64,000 nucleotides of DNA, taken from Ornithodoros turicata. Taxonomy: Eukaryota; Arthropoda; Arachnida; Ixodida; Argasidae. Positions 38,292 to 52,100 of this stretch are shown in pieces. The notes beneath the pieces were generated by a model. That model had not been told where the DNA came from, made no database searches, and saw only the letters and a list, made by a program, of their open reading frames with translations. The stretch covers positions 15,604,702 to 15,668,701 of the forward strand of contig NC_088206.1 in NCBI RefSeq assembly GCF_037126465.1, read 5' to 3'. A program made the position numbers and the translations under genes. Numbering within the stretch: the stretch's first letter is position 1; each line of letters opens with the position of its first letter.

Positions 38292-38294
<3 letters not shown>

Positions 38295-40004
38295 GCCCTG
38301 TATATGTAGCTGTCCAATGCCTTTCATGCACAAGCTCTGCATGCATTCAGACATTTCATGGCCGCCATCGCACTGTCTTGTTCATGAGGATAAAAAAAGT
38401 CTCTTTTAGGCTCAGGTTGGTATTAATCGGGAACGAGTTAGTCATCCATCATTGCCGCTTTAATCGGTAAAGGGTAATAAATTATACCTTGTCATGCTTC
38501 CAGTGTAAAAGCGAAGCTCTTGTGCAGCATTCCTAACGCTTCAAGGCAGTCCATTTACGCGTCTTACATGCCGGCTATCTCGTGTCGTTGCACTGTAGCC
38601 ACTACAATCATTTCCCAAAAGTATTTGAATGTCAAGAGTCCTCCAGCATAGTTTTTAACAACCGCGAATCGAACTGGCCCTGAGGCGAGAACAGTTAGTT
38701 CATATCCTTGCTTTCTTTTGCTTACTTTGGACTGCTAAACTTTTCCGGAAACCCGACTGCATGCGAAGTGACTGTCCTTCTCTATTTGGATGCTATGTTC
38801 GCAGTGACGACGTGGCACAACTACTCAAGCACAGTTTCAGAGTCGATGATGAAACAGTTTTTGAAAAAGGCATTTCCTTGAGCTTGAGGCAGGACAAGAG
38901 GACAGGTAAACCCTCAAACTCTAGGACATGATGCCCTTTTCACGTTTACACCAGCTTAGCTTGCGTTATCCTACTTTGTTCACGATTTTTGAAGTCGTCT
39001 ACTCTTGTCGATACCCGGTGATCTTATCTCCATTCCTATCGTTGGCGTCAGACATACCGTATTATATAGTCTCCTACTCGATTCGATTATGTCGTGAGAT
39101 TCGCGCAGGCTGCTATCTGTCAGTTTGTATCTTATATCTAGAGGCCTTGACCCCTTCATTTCTGTGCTCCTTAGTCTGGCTTTTTGCTTTATATGGCCCA
39201 TCATTGCTGACAGCCGTGTAAGTCCGTCCACAACAGTTATAGCGAAGGAGAAGAAGAGACTGAAGAGAAGGAAGCTGAAACGTGTGCGAACGCTAGCAGA
39301 TCATGGTCAGAAATTGGCTCTAGTATGACAATATACAGAATGCCCAAGAGAGGCAGCCATTTTTTGTTGTCACTACATATTTCCTCACACTACAACTAGT
39401 GGAGTAGCCAGTCCTTACCCCGTCGGGACTAACAACTCCCATTTTTCTTTTCTCGTTTAATCTATAATCAATAACTAACATTGTTCTCATTCACCTAAAC
39501 TGAACTAAAGCTAATCGACGACGAAAAGGTTGTGACGCCAGGCTGTTGCTGGTGAGTAAACTATCTTGGACGCAGTGTGTTCAGGTGGCGCGAGCTGCCT
39601 TTTCCTCTTAGCGCAAGGTGTTGGCCAGCGGCACTTGTCTGGAAAGACGCGTCTTTTCCCAGTTTTTGCACCGATCTCTTGGTGGCCGCTTGGCCTACAT
39701 TACATCGGCTTATTACAAGTGTAACCTCCTCCTCATCCTGCATTCCAAATCGTTTCTAGCAGCCCAGAGGAGAGAGAAAAAAAAAGAGGAAATCGGTTTT
39801 CAATTACAGAAGGGGACGTTCGCCAGCAGGGACAACAGAAATATAGACTCATCGCACGGGGAAGTCGAGCCATTCCCGCGTTACCAGTCGTCTGGTCGTA
39901 TATACTGGATCTGTTGCATGATCACAACTGAATCGGATCACAAGATCGGGGAATGTTGTTGCGCCAAAAACCGTTAAACAAGATCGGAGACAATAGTGCG
40001 TTTT

Positions 40005-40262
40005 AGTACATCTACGCTATCGCCATTGCGTACGTAAGGGATAGCGTTGGTGGTTCCGCGCACTGCGCGAAGCTCTTTATTTTGCGCGTGCACAGAACTA
40101 ACAACGCTATCTCTTACGTGCGCAAAGGCAATAGCGTACGTAACGGATAGCGTTGATGGTTCTGCGCACGCCCATAACTGAAAGAGAACTTCGCGTAGCG
40201 CACAGAACAACCAACGCTATCCCTTACCTACGCAATGGCGATAGCGTACGATGACTAAAACT
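40005..40262. mobile_element. Palindromic GCGATAGCGTACG-family element
   Basis: The ends TTTTAGTACATCTACGCTAT and GTACGATGACTAAAACTC are imperfect inverted repeats. The interior holds two palindromic units with AAGGGATAGCGTTGGTGG and AACCAACGCTATCCCTTA. A distant copy of the 19-20 kb cluster. Confidence 0.75.
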
Positions 40263-43022
40263 CTATATCAATAGCAAGTTTTAGTGGATCCGAAGGTGTC
40301 CACGATGACGTTTCCGAAGGCGTGATAAGATCGCTTCATTCCTTCGAAGCGGTGACATCACGTCGCGGTGATATTTGATTTGACAGCTTCCTCATCGTGT
40401 CATATCGTTTTCTCATGGAATGCTTCCGATCTTCGAAAACTCCCTGATAATGGTGCACAACTTTCGAACTCCCGGGACAGCAACAACTTTATTGCGTTTC
40501 CGGAGACGAAAACGGTTGCTCGCCTGCTTACAACATCCTCTCCGGGTGTGAGCTCGTTATTCTGCCATTCTGACGGGATCCTCAGAGCAATTTTACTATT
40601 CGGGTAGGTGTGACAAATTATATTGGGTGCGGAAAACGTTAAAATGGGAAACGAAAAATGCGAAGAGCACGGTACACACCGTCTAGAAATCCATCCCTCG
40701 AGAGAGAGAACATGTGGCATCGAAGTTTGTACGCCCGCCCAACATGTACGTTTCGGAAAGCGTGTTCGCTTTTCTAGTTCGGAAGTGTATCCTTGGCTGA
40801 GGGCGTCACATGTAAATAAAAAAGCAAGACACCGAAGGCCGACGGGCAACATTTTCTGTCAACGGAAGAACGGGGTACAGCTGCGAAACAAAACCAGAAA
40901 TGCCGACGGGTCCCTGGCGGCGGAGGAAATGCTCTCGTGTCAAGGTTGCCGGGCCGTAGCTTGCTTCCGCTGGCCTTGGCCAGCCACTTTGCTGCTTTTT
41001 ATGTCGATCTTTTTTGCGTTCCTTTTACGGTGAGGTGTGCTGTATTATGACGAGCGGAGGATTGCGCACGAGCACGCATACGCCTGGTCTATTGCGCATG
41101 CGTTGAGGAGTTGTCTTCTGCTCGCTTATGCTTACATGCTTATGGGATCAGCGGATGACGTTAGCGCACTATCGTATTACGAATCTGATATAACGTTCGT
41201 GGGGAGTTGTGGGAGGCGTCTTTGCGGGGCAGGTGGACAACTGCATGTCTTATTACGCGTCCCTGCACGTGCCACAAGTGAATATAACCTTTTGCAGGAG
41301 AAAATGAATACATCAGTCAAAACAAGAATGACACACCTTTCTCGGGAAACACTGACTACATAGCCAAGAACAAACATTCAACCTGTGCCGTATTTATAAG
41401 GGTGGGGGCCCATCTGCATGGTCAGTACCGTGCATGGCGGTTCATGTGATCGAGGAGAGCTAGATTTTTACAGAATTTTAACTTGAGTGCGACTTACCCG
41501 TATTACTCAATAATGTATCATATGTTGATGCGTACAATAAATTGTGAGTTACTGTACTTCATTCATTTATGAAAGTCAAGATACCTGTCACAATTATGTA
41601 TGTTATCGTTCTATGTTTTTGCTTTGCAGTAGAGCAAATGCTGTGCTGCATGTCAGTTCTAACTGGATATATATATATATATATATGTAGGGTCCGGACT
41701 TTTAGGTGTTATTTTCATTTAGCAAAACTGGGGGTGGTAACTGGACTTTTTTAATTTCTAGAAAATCCCATGCTTTTGGAGGCTTCAAAGAATGGAAACT
41801 ATGAAAAACTCAACATGCATTATAATTTGTAGAAGAGCAACGAATAATGTGAGGCCATTACGTTTTTGAGGGGTAATGTGTAATGACATATCATCAGGTT
41901 AAACTCCACTCTCCCTCCCCTTGCGGCGCGTGCTTCGAGGAAGAGGCTGGACATTAGTAATGCATGACTGAGCACGGAAGCTTACAAAACTCTAATCAGT
42001 AATGGCAGTGCCCTACAAAATTGAAGTAATTTCCCCAACTCTGGGATGGATGACATGTGCCACACACTTCATCTTATCCTTATCCTACGCATGCACTTGC
42101 TGCATCCGCTTGAGCTTATTTTTGTTTTGCATTGTAATGAGGAACACCAGGTGGGAAAAGGCGCAACCACGACGCTTGATGGCTTGATGATGAAAGGATA
42201 ACTGACGCTGCCTGTTAAAAGAACCGAAGGAAAATACATCCTGGTTGGACGATTACTTTGCCCACCTGCTAATGAGGTCATTGCTTCCCCCCCCCCCCTC
42301 CAATTGGAAATGATGAAGGAAGGAAAAAGAGCAATATTTACTTGACTACAGGGTGTGTATCCTGCATTGCTATATGTGCACACGTCTATGATGCTTCTGC
42401 ATTCTGTGCAATCTTGTTTACGTGTCTTGTAAATTGGATTTCTGAGAAATGCTGCAGTTTAATAAAAACTGACTATGGTTTTGTTCGTTTAAAATTTCGA
42501 AATTTGCTGCACTTCATTGTGCGTGTATCTTTGTCATCGGCTACCCACTGGTCCGGATTATTGCTTTTATGTCTCCGGTTATAAAAATCATGGACGCTAT
42601 TTAGTAGCACGAGAAACATGGTTAAGAAACATTGAAATTTTTTTCTTCTTTGTCACCTCAGGTTATGATTGATTGATTGATTGATTGTTTATTGGTTGTT
42701 CCTGGTAACTCATGCACTCGTGTTTAAACGCCATCATCTTCAAACGCTGATTGCATTCTCCAGATATTCACACGCAATGAGGAAGTGGTCCATTTGAAGG
42801 GATTGCAAAATGCCTTTTTGTATTTTCATATTTGAAAATGATTCAACAATTTTGTTGCAGCAGTTCACATGTCTTTGCTATCGTGCTCATGCAAGAGCAG
42901 TGGTTTCACAAGCATTTATCTTAACATGATGGTAAACAGCTCGCTAGTTGTCCTACGACATTCTGAAAGGAACTTAGCTGCGTAGGAAAACTCAAAATAC
43001 GTGTTCTTTTCTTCTCTCTCAG

Positions 43023-43162
43023 GTGTGGATGAGGTGCCACCCGTGAAAGGGTCTGCTTGATGGCCTCTTCTGGTGGCTCCAGCGACCAAAATGATGCCGA
43101 CAGTCTGGCAGTTGATGTCAAGGACGAGCCGCACAGCCCTGCATCTATGGCTGCAGTCACAG
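43023..43162 (+). CDS. Hr78: Hr78 exon with start codon (5' UTR 43023-43059, coding 43060-43162)
   Basis: The acceptor (pyrimidine tract then AG at 43021-43022) implies at least one non-coding exon further upstream. ATG at 43060 encodes residues 1-34, beginning [15 protein letters not shown] and containing [12 protein letters not shown], a VKxEP-type motif resembling a SUMO-acceptor site. The donor GTATAC follows at 43163 in phase 1. An in-frame stop at 43030 makes this ATG the first possible start in the exon. Confidence 0.85.
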
Positions 43163-46100
43163 GTATACAGATACTGCGCGTCTTTGAAATGCATGCTGAA
43201 TCTGTGTTTGGTTGGAGCTTTCTTTTCTTCTTCTTTTTTTATATTTTTGTGTTTCAGGTAGTAGACATCAATCTAGGTAGCAATCTGCATCTTGAATGTC
43301 ATCCATAGCCCTTCACTGAAATTCTAAGCTTACATGCGTCCTCACCCGAAATAATAATAATAATGTTTTATTAATGCAAGAGGACGACCCTGGGGCCTTA
43401 GTCCAACTAACCAACCTCTGTCTTGCCTTTTGTCAACTCACCTGCCGTTCAGCCCCTCATCACAACATCTTGCCCTGCGAAAGGGGGATCGCAGCCAGGC
43501 TGTCACATTTACTATAATCGGCCAGATAGTGATGGCGACAGCTGAGCAGAGTGAGATTTCCCTTGGCGTTGTGGCTTTGAGAATGCCCCATTCTTTTAAC
43601 GGGACAGCGAACGGATCGTATGAAGCTTTGCAAACGGTTGTGGTCGATGTTCCATTGCTTTTGGACCTTGCGTTTAACTACGACTGCCCCGAGAATTTTG
43701 ACAATCCAGCAATATAGTTGCTCAGAACTCTAGCCAAGACCCATAACCAGGTGACTGCTCCAGACGGTCCCTTTAACCACGTAGAAAATGAGAAAGTTCA
43801 CGTAGCCAGGTTGCAGCTGTTTCCAGACATCACACCTTGCGTCTCACTTCTGTGCAGAACCAGATGCGCAGAATTAGTTCTAATTACTGTAGAGTAAAAT
43901 TTCAGATGAGCTCTGTTCCTCGAAGGCCCTTTACTCCCATTACTAGATACTGCCATTTTGGTTTGTCAGTTTTTTCTATAAATCAGGTACTAATTTTGCA
44001 AGTAGGCCTGGCTGTCTGGTATTAATGCTATTTCTCTGTAAGTTGTGCTTTTTGAATGGGATGGTCATACTGTGGTCAACATCTTTACATTTTTATTTGT
44101 GTGACCAACTCTTGCTAGGCTACGATGTGTTGCGACTTAATGATAACAACAAATTGGTGACCACATTACAGACAATGGCAGTAGTCCAGATAGCCCCGAG
44201 TCTGGAGACACCCAAGGCTCCGAGGGTGATAGGGCTTCCACCGACCTTTACTCATCGAAAAGAAGCATTGTAAGTGTCCAAACCAGTAGCCCTAAGCAAC
44301 ACGTTGCACAAACTAGAGTCTTTAACTGTACTCACTGTAGGGAGATGGCATCCTTGGAGCAGCTGCACTCAACCTTGCTATACCTGGCTACCTCGACCCC
44401 CGAGAGTGGGCTTTGCGTATGAAAGAATACCAGACTGCAGAGCAACTGACGCAACTCCGTGACCATGACATCTTTGGCAAAAATCATGGTGGGAATAGTC
44501 CACTGGACAAGTCCAAAAACAGCGCCGCCTTGGAAGTATGTGTGGTTTGCGGAGACAAGGCGTCAGGTCAGTCTTCATTGAGTTTCTGGCTAGAAAATAT
44601 TTTGGGCCCAGGGGTCTTCGCAAAAAAAGGAAAAAGAGAGGTTCCTAATTAAGCATGACAGCCTTGCTGCCAGGGATTGTGGTTTTCATCGGGTACCCCC
44701 AGGGGGGGGTTCCCGAAATCCACCATTAAGAGTAAACCGCTTAAGAATAAAACATTCAAGAATAAACGGCTTAAAAAATACAGGGTTAAAAATATATCTC
44801 CTAGAATAAACCGTTGCTATCCCCGCTTAGAGATCACCGTTTAATAATCCACCATTAAAAATAAACTGTTTCAAAATCCCCTTACCATCTAGCACAGAGG
44901 CGGATTGATTGCAATTTGCGCCGGGTTAGATCAGGTTATGTTAGGTTAGTTTAGTTTGGTTTTGGTTAGTTTGGGATAGTTTAGGCTAGTTTGGTCCTTT
45001 GAGGTTAGTTTAGTAGCCCTTTGCGTGCAGTTCAACTTGATTTGGCCATACCACATGACTAGCAACTGTAGGATGGATTTGGGGGGATTCTGAAACGATT
45101 TATTTTTAACGATATATTCTTAACCGTGGATTCCATAGTGTTTTTATTTAAACGGGGATATTTCTGCGAGTATTTTTGTGCGTTGATTTTTAAGAGTATA
45201 TTCTGGGAGATATAATTTTAACAGTGGGTACTTAGGCATTGATTTTTGAAAGATTATTTTTAATGGTTTCAAATGGGATACACCCCTCGCAGGAAAATAT
45301 TTTGGTTCCAAAAGTGTTCATAAAAAGGGAAACAGGCAGGTTCCTAATTAAGCATGGCAGCCTTCCTACTGGGGACTGTGGTTTTCATTGGGTGCTCACA
45401 GGAAAATATTTTGGGCCTAAAGGTGTTCATAAAAAAAAAAGGAAAAAAGGAGGTTCCTAATTAAGCATGGCGGCCTTCTTACCAGGGATTGTGGTCTTCA
45501 TTGGGTGCTCGCAGGAAAATATTTTGGGCCCAAAGGTGTTCATTAAAAAAAGGAAAAAGGGAGGTTCCTAATTAAGCATTACAGCCTTCCTACCAGGGAT
45601 TGTGGTCTTCCTTGGGTACTCACAAAAAAAATTTTGGGCCCAAAGGTGTTGACAAAAAAAAAAAAGGAACGGAGAAAGAGAGGTTCCTAATCAAGCATGA
45701 CAGCCTCCCTACCAGGGATTGTGGTCTTCATTGGGTATTCGCAGGAAAATATTTTAGGCCCAAAGGTGTTCGCAAAAAAAGGAAAATGAGCGGTTCCCAA
45801 TTAAGCAGCGCAGCCTTCCTACCAGGGATCGTGGTTTATAAAATGAGAATTCAACAAATCACGTTGTATGACATTGATGACCTCAATCTCATGTGCGAGT
45901 TGAAAAAGTTTCTGGCCTAGCACATTTCCTCTTCATCAGTCTGGTAATGCTTCGAGTATGTAGTAGGCCTTATGTATAGGCAAATTTGAAAGCTTCAGGG
46001 TGCTAGCAAATCGATGAGCGCAAGCATGTTCACTGCCTCCTAAAAATTTTCAAAATCGAGTGTCTGGTAATTGTTATATAGTTCATGAAGGAAAGGGTTG

Positions 46101-49100
46101 CTTTACAAGAAATCAAACAGCGGGAGAGAGGATGTCTGTGTCCGGATGGAGAGGGGCATGTCTGGACAACAGGATGTGAATGCTGGTTGGTTGAGGTTAC
46201 TTTTCTGGATGCCATGCTCACTCATACTCATTATTCCGGAAGACAAGCTACCAAATGAGAGGCAAACATGAAAAGTTGAAAACATGTACTTTTAGAATAA
46301 CTCACGGACGAGGAAGGTCTGTGAAAGGTGGGATTCACGATTTTTTTCAGCTGTTCAGGAAGAACTCTACATGCTCTGCCCTCAAAAGGCTAAAACCACC
46401 GTTCAAAACCATCGTGTTTGGTTTTGTGTTATTATCTGTTCTCGAAACAAGAGTCGATGAAATGGTAAAAATGTGCAGAGGCACCACCAAGAGAAGTAAA
46501 GGTCATGCACTCCACCAAATGGTCACAGCCACTGTCTTGTGAGACTGGAAGGCAATCCTTCAGATCAACTCAAATGCGAGGAGCACTTAGGTGTGGTATG
46601 CTGGACTGTGGGGTCGGGTATATGCCACCTGCCCAGCAACACACCGGTCCAGACAGCAGCTGTTGCCAAGGCCGCTGTCAATTAATGTGGATTAGAGGAG
46701 ATAATCCACAAACTGTACAGCACGGACCTCATACCCAGTGATTATGACCTGCTGTTCAAACTGAAGCTTGATATTTCTGAAAAAACTTCACCAATATCAA
46801 TGAAGTCAAGAATGGCATCCTCTAGCATTTGGAAGACAAGGTAGTTTGGTAGATTTCCTGAGGCATTGAACTGCATATGGAGAGTTGGGAGATTTGCGTC
46901 AAAGTGAAGCGAGATTGCACTGAAAAGAAAAAGAAAAAAAAAGGAAAAGAAACCGTTGTTTTGTTTCTATTTTTTTCATTATACATAGGGCCTGACTTTT
47001 TGGGGTTATATTTTTTCAGCAAAATCGAGGGGTAAATATCGGGTTATATTTCACTTCAATAATTCGGGTGTAATCAGGTCGAACTGAACCTGATTCCACC
47101 TAATTCTGCTTGAATCGGGTTGGATCGGGTGCAAATCTTTGGTTTACTGGGAATAATGCACATGACACACCAGTAGACACAGAGTACCAATATTTAGTCT
47201 ATGCATCTAAGAGGCAGCTCTCTCAGCAGGGTCTCTCTTTTGACAGTTTGTATGAGCATATTTATGCACTTACAACACAGCTTCCAAAGTTGTGTGTTAG
47301 TTGTGATAGTAACTTCGGATTCCCTTGGTCCCGCAGTTTTCGGGTAGATACCAGGTTAAACCCTGATTTTTCTGATTTGAATTGGGAGGTAAATATCTGG
47401 CATAATTCGGTATAACCCTAAAAAGTCGGGCACTAATTATACCGTTATGCAAGGAACTTTTTTATCTCACCTCTTAAGCTATGCTATTACAGTGAACCCT
47501 CGTTACTATGACCCCTGATAATCTGACATACGCGCTTTACGACCATACTCCTGGGGAACAACGCAGTGAAACCTCTGCAAATCCCCCCCGTTAATATATC
47601 AATTCCGCATTATGACCAAAATTTTCAGGAACGACCATGGTCATAATAACGAGAGTTCACTGTATATGCAAACTTGCTAAAATAGTTGAGTAACTCAATG
47701 ATTAATTATATTGTTAGGTCGTCACTATGGTGCTGTAAGCTGCGAGGGCTGCAAGGGCTTTTTCAAGAGAAGCATCCGCAAGCAACTGGGCTATGCCTGC
47801 CGTGGCAACCGGGACTGTGAGGTCACCAAGCACCACAGGAACCGGTGCCAGTACTGCCGCCTTCAGAAGTGCCTTAGCATGGGCATGCGTGCTGACTGTG
47901 AGTACCTTTCCCTCATGTTGTTGTACTCAGGACATGTGATAGAGCGATCTCCCAATATAGTTTTGTCCACAATGCCTTCGTTCAGCAAAGTACATGAAAT
48001 GTACAGGATGATGTATGTTGTATCTTATAGTTAGAGCCTGAAGTTTTCGGGAAATATTTATTTCTTAATTCGGGGGGGGTAAAAATCAGGTAAATAAACG
48101 TGTGTACTAAATTCACGCGAATTCCGGTGAAAAAACTTCCAGTATGCTAAATTCAGGGAGAAATCTGGCTCACTTACTCAAACTAACTGTAGTGGTTTGG
48201 TACAAACGGTGATGTAACTGTATTTGCTGCCAAACAAGTAAGTTAGTTCATTCCTACAGACGTCCCAGTAAGGGCAATTTGGCGGGTAAAAATCGGGTTT
48301 CACCCTAATGAGGCAACCTTCATTTCGAGGTGCAAAATTTGGGAAGAATCGGGCGAAACACTAAAACTTCAGGCTCTACCTATAATGTGTAACCCTGCCA
48401 GAGAAGGGTGAATTATTGTTGCTTACTAATGACTTTCCTCACTACGTGACTATTATCAATAGAGCCTGAAGTTTTCAGGAAATATTTTTTTCTAATTTCG
48501 GGGAGTAAAAATCGGGTAAATAAACATGGGCTCTAAATTCATGCAAATTCGGGTGGAAAAACTTCGAGTACACTAAATTCGGGGAGAAATCGGGCTCAGT
48601 TACTCAAACTAACTGAACTAGTTCGGTACAAATGGTGATGAAACTGCATTTCTTGCCAAACAAGTTAGTGTGCATTCCTACAGAAATCTCAGTGAGGGCA
48701 ATTTGCCGGGTAAACATCGGGTTTCACCCTAAAGAGGCAACCTTCAATTCGGAGTGCAAGTTCGGGGAAGAATCAGGTTAAACCCTAAAACTTCAGGCTC
48801 TAATTATCAAGCAAGTTGTCATTGAGGAAACCGTTGTTGCTCTCTACCACAATCCGTGCCCAATAATTTTGGCCTCCTACCAACTACCTTCTAATTTTTT
48901 AGACCAGCCTGCACACGTGCCATTATGATTCCATCTTAAAAACTCGAACAAAGTACCATCTGAGTAAAACTCCGTTGCAGAAAATAGAAGTAAGGAGCTG
49001 AGGGAGAGAACACAACATGTAGAGATTCAGACGTTTGAGTAACAGCCAATACAAATACATTTGAAGAAAATTGCGCCATTGCTTTCCATTGTTCTCTAAT

Positions 49101-52100
49101 GAGCACTGTGGATTTTAATCATTTGGTGGATGTACTTTCACAACTCACATGAACATTGTCTGCCCTGCAGTGGCTCTTTCTAATTGGGTTGACTGAGCTG
49201 TCACATTTGTCTAGTACATGCTAGTGCATGCATATCTTTACATGAGAGTGGAACTTCCGGCACTAGAGAATCTTTTGGGCCTTTGCAGCTGTACAGTCAG
49301 AAAGGAAGCCCATGGATACAAGGGAAAAGCCCTCAGCTCCGTCACTTAGTTTACCAGCTCTGAGTTTACCTACTCTTTCTTCAGCAGCACAGAGGGCATT
49401 CTTCAAAGGTGACCTTCATTCACTGGCGAATCTCTCATTTGGAGATAAGGTGAACACATGCATCTCCTACTTTGTGTAAGGTGTGTGCAGCTGATATGTA
49501 CAACAGAGTTCTTTTATTTCCAGGAATTTGGGCTTGCTGACCATACGCACACTGCAGGTAGGGATTTTTCAGGGTAAACTGTAGGATTGTATGGATAGTC
49601 ATTTTAAAACCGAAGGGAAGGGTGTGCGAATATTCGAGTTCTCGAATTCGAATCGAATATCAAACGCTCGAACTATTCGATTCGCGAATCGAATATCCAA
49701 TATTCGATTTTTCAAATATTCGACTATTCCACGAATGTAAAAGGACACAACCCGAAAGTGGGCTTCACCTGATGCTTCCGTGCATGAGGTGAAGCCTGGT
49801 TTACGAAATTGCCCTAGCTGCAGGACCAACGCAGACGGGATGGTGTTCAGTTTAAGATAACGTTATCCAAACTTAGTTTTGTAGACATCGTCTGTGGAAG
49901 GGGTGGCGCCCCTCCCACATGCAGTTTAGCGGTGCCGACGAGGGACTTTGATTTGATGTCTGTGAGGTTGCCTTTAAAAAGTTAGGACTCTTGAATAATG
50001 ACTACAGCCCACGGACAAGAAGGGTGTCTTAAAGATGTCCTTTATGTCTAAAATTTCAGTAGTGCAACTTCTTAGGGTCAGTGCAAAGAAACTAAATGGT
50101 GTTCATGGCAAAGCTGAGGCAGGATGCCAATTCGTTTGTTTTGCAAATGGCCTGTGGTTGTCTGAAACAATTACAGCCTCATCTGTATAACATGCTACTG
50201 CCTGACATAAAATTTTGAAATGAAGGTAACCACTCCAGTACTGCAGTAAGTGTAGGCTCACCTGAAAAGCAGGAAGCACCCTCACGTAAAATTAAAGAGT
50301 AGGGGCTCTAAACAGAAGAATTGCATGTCTCTTTTGTGACAGTTAATGCCAGAAAAATTACACTAAAGCCGTGAGCTACAAAATGGAAACTTTTAGTGCG
50401 AAAGTCACATAGTGTAAATTTTGCACGAATATTCGATATTCGATTCGGTATTCAGAATTTCTTCTCCCATTCGATTCGATATCCGATTCGACTTAAAATA
50501 CTCGGATTCGCACACCCCTAGTAAATACGTATAAGAAGTGAATCGACATGCACCCGAAGCAAATGCAAAGCTAACAGTTGCATGACTCGAGAAAATCAGA
50601 AGCAAATGGTTACATAGCCGTACCATATACGTATACAGTGATATCTGCAGATATACAGAGCATACGTACATGGTTGTATGTGTGCTCTAATGATTATGAC
50701 CCACAGGTATGTGGCATACGTATAAGGATGTTCACATGAAGCAGCACTCATTTTGGTGTACGTGTGCTATTTTCTTGTGACGTTTTTGGGCTGATGGTGC
50801 CGCTTTGGAACTACTGTAATACATTCGCTATATGCACGGTGTTCACCGTAACTATCGAAGTAATTTTAAAAATAGAAGAATCACTTTTTCCCAGTTTTAG
50901 CCGATGGCGATGTACTCTACGCCTATGGGCCCACCTTAAGAGGGTGCAGGCAAGCTTCTGTGTCGATGCATTAATTAACTTTCGTTAATTAACTTCTTAA
51001 TAATCAAAGATAGGAGATTGACCCAAAAAGAACACCGAATCCCTTGGGGTCACTGGTAACATTACCGTTTTCAGAACAAAAATCAAGACAATTATAGCAC
51101 GAGGGAAGGGCCTGGAAATATGGCGATCTGGTAGCCGTTTTTCAACGCTCAAGTAGAAGCGCTCCCGTTTTCCCTCCCCACATACAGACGAAAGGAAAAC
51201 GGGAGCGCTTCGACTCTAGCGTTGAAAAATAACCACCAGATAACCTTGTTTCCGGGCCTTTTCCTCGCGCTATAACTGTTTTGAAAAGGGTAATATTACC
51301 AGTGACCCCAAGGGATTCGGTGTTCTCATTGGGTCAATCTCCCATCTTTGATAATTCAGAAGTTAATTAATGAAAGTTAATTAATGCATTGACACAGAAG
51401 CTTGCCTATGCTCTCTTAAGGTCTTAAGGCCTTTAGGCGTAGAGTACATTGCCATTGGTTAAAACTGGGAAAAAGTGATTTTTCTATTTTTAACAGTTAC
51501 TTCTATAGGTACGGTGGACTCCCTCTATATATTTCGCATGTATTTCACTGTTCTATTTACCTTTCTGTGCCTTGTGCACAAAAGACATCACTGCCTGGAG
51601 GCTAAGCAATGGCATGCTCTATGCCATATTTCTTGTGCTGTGGAAGTGTGTTATGTGTTCACCTAATTGTATTTCACCAAATAGCCACCAGAGTTCTCTG
51701 GGTCTGACCTAGCATAAGAAGGACTCCATGAGAAAAGTCCATTACAAAGCGTGGACATTTTACTGACTACACAACACGGCTTCTTCGCAGACCTCAGTAC
51801 ACTGGCCAGTGTTGTTACAACGCTGGCATCTCTCAAGCAAGATGGCAGCATGGAAGTGAGGTCGAACGGTGACAATGGTGGACACTCATCTTCGCTCATC
51901 TCAAGGGCACTCGACAGCATGGCAAAAGGGCAGAAAGAGCAGTCTGCATCAGATGGGGTGAGTTGGACAACAAGATTCTTTGTGGTCGTAAGTAGCCCAG
52001 TTGTACTCTGCTGCTCTGCACTGTGCTCTATATGCTAGCGTCATGTTTAGACAGGGTGTCCACATTAGCTATGGACAGAATTTTACAAACCGTGAAGTGT

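Noticed and set aside
39180..39330. Basic peptide KEKKRLKRRKLKRVRTLAD at the end of a frame
   Set aside because: Could suggest a nuclear localisation tail, but the upstream frame is unconvincing and no neighbouring exons fit.
44935..45020. GGTTAG-like repeats suggestive of telomeric TTAGG
   Set aside because: Degenerate, short, internal to a foldback element; no regular TTAGG array, so not an interstitial telomere.
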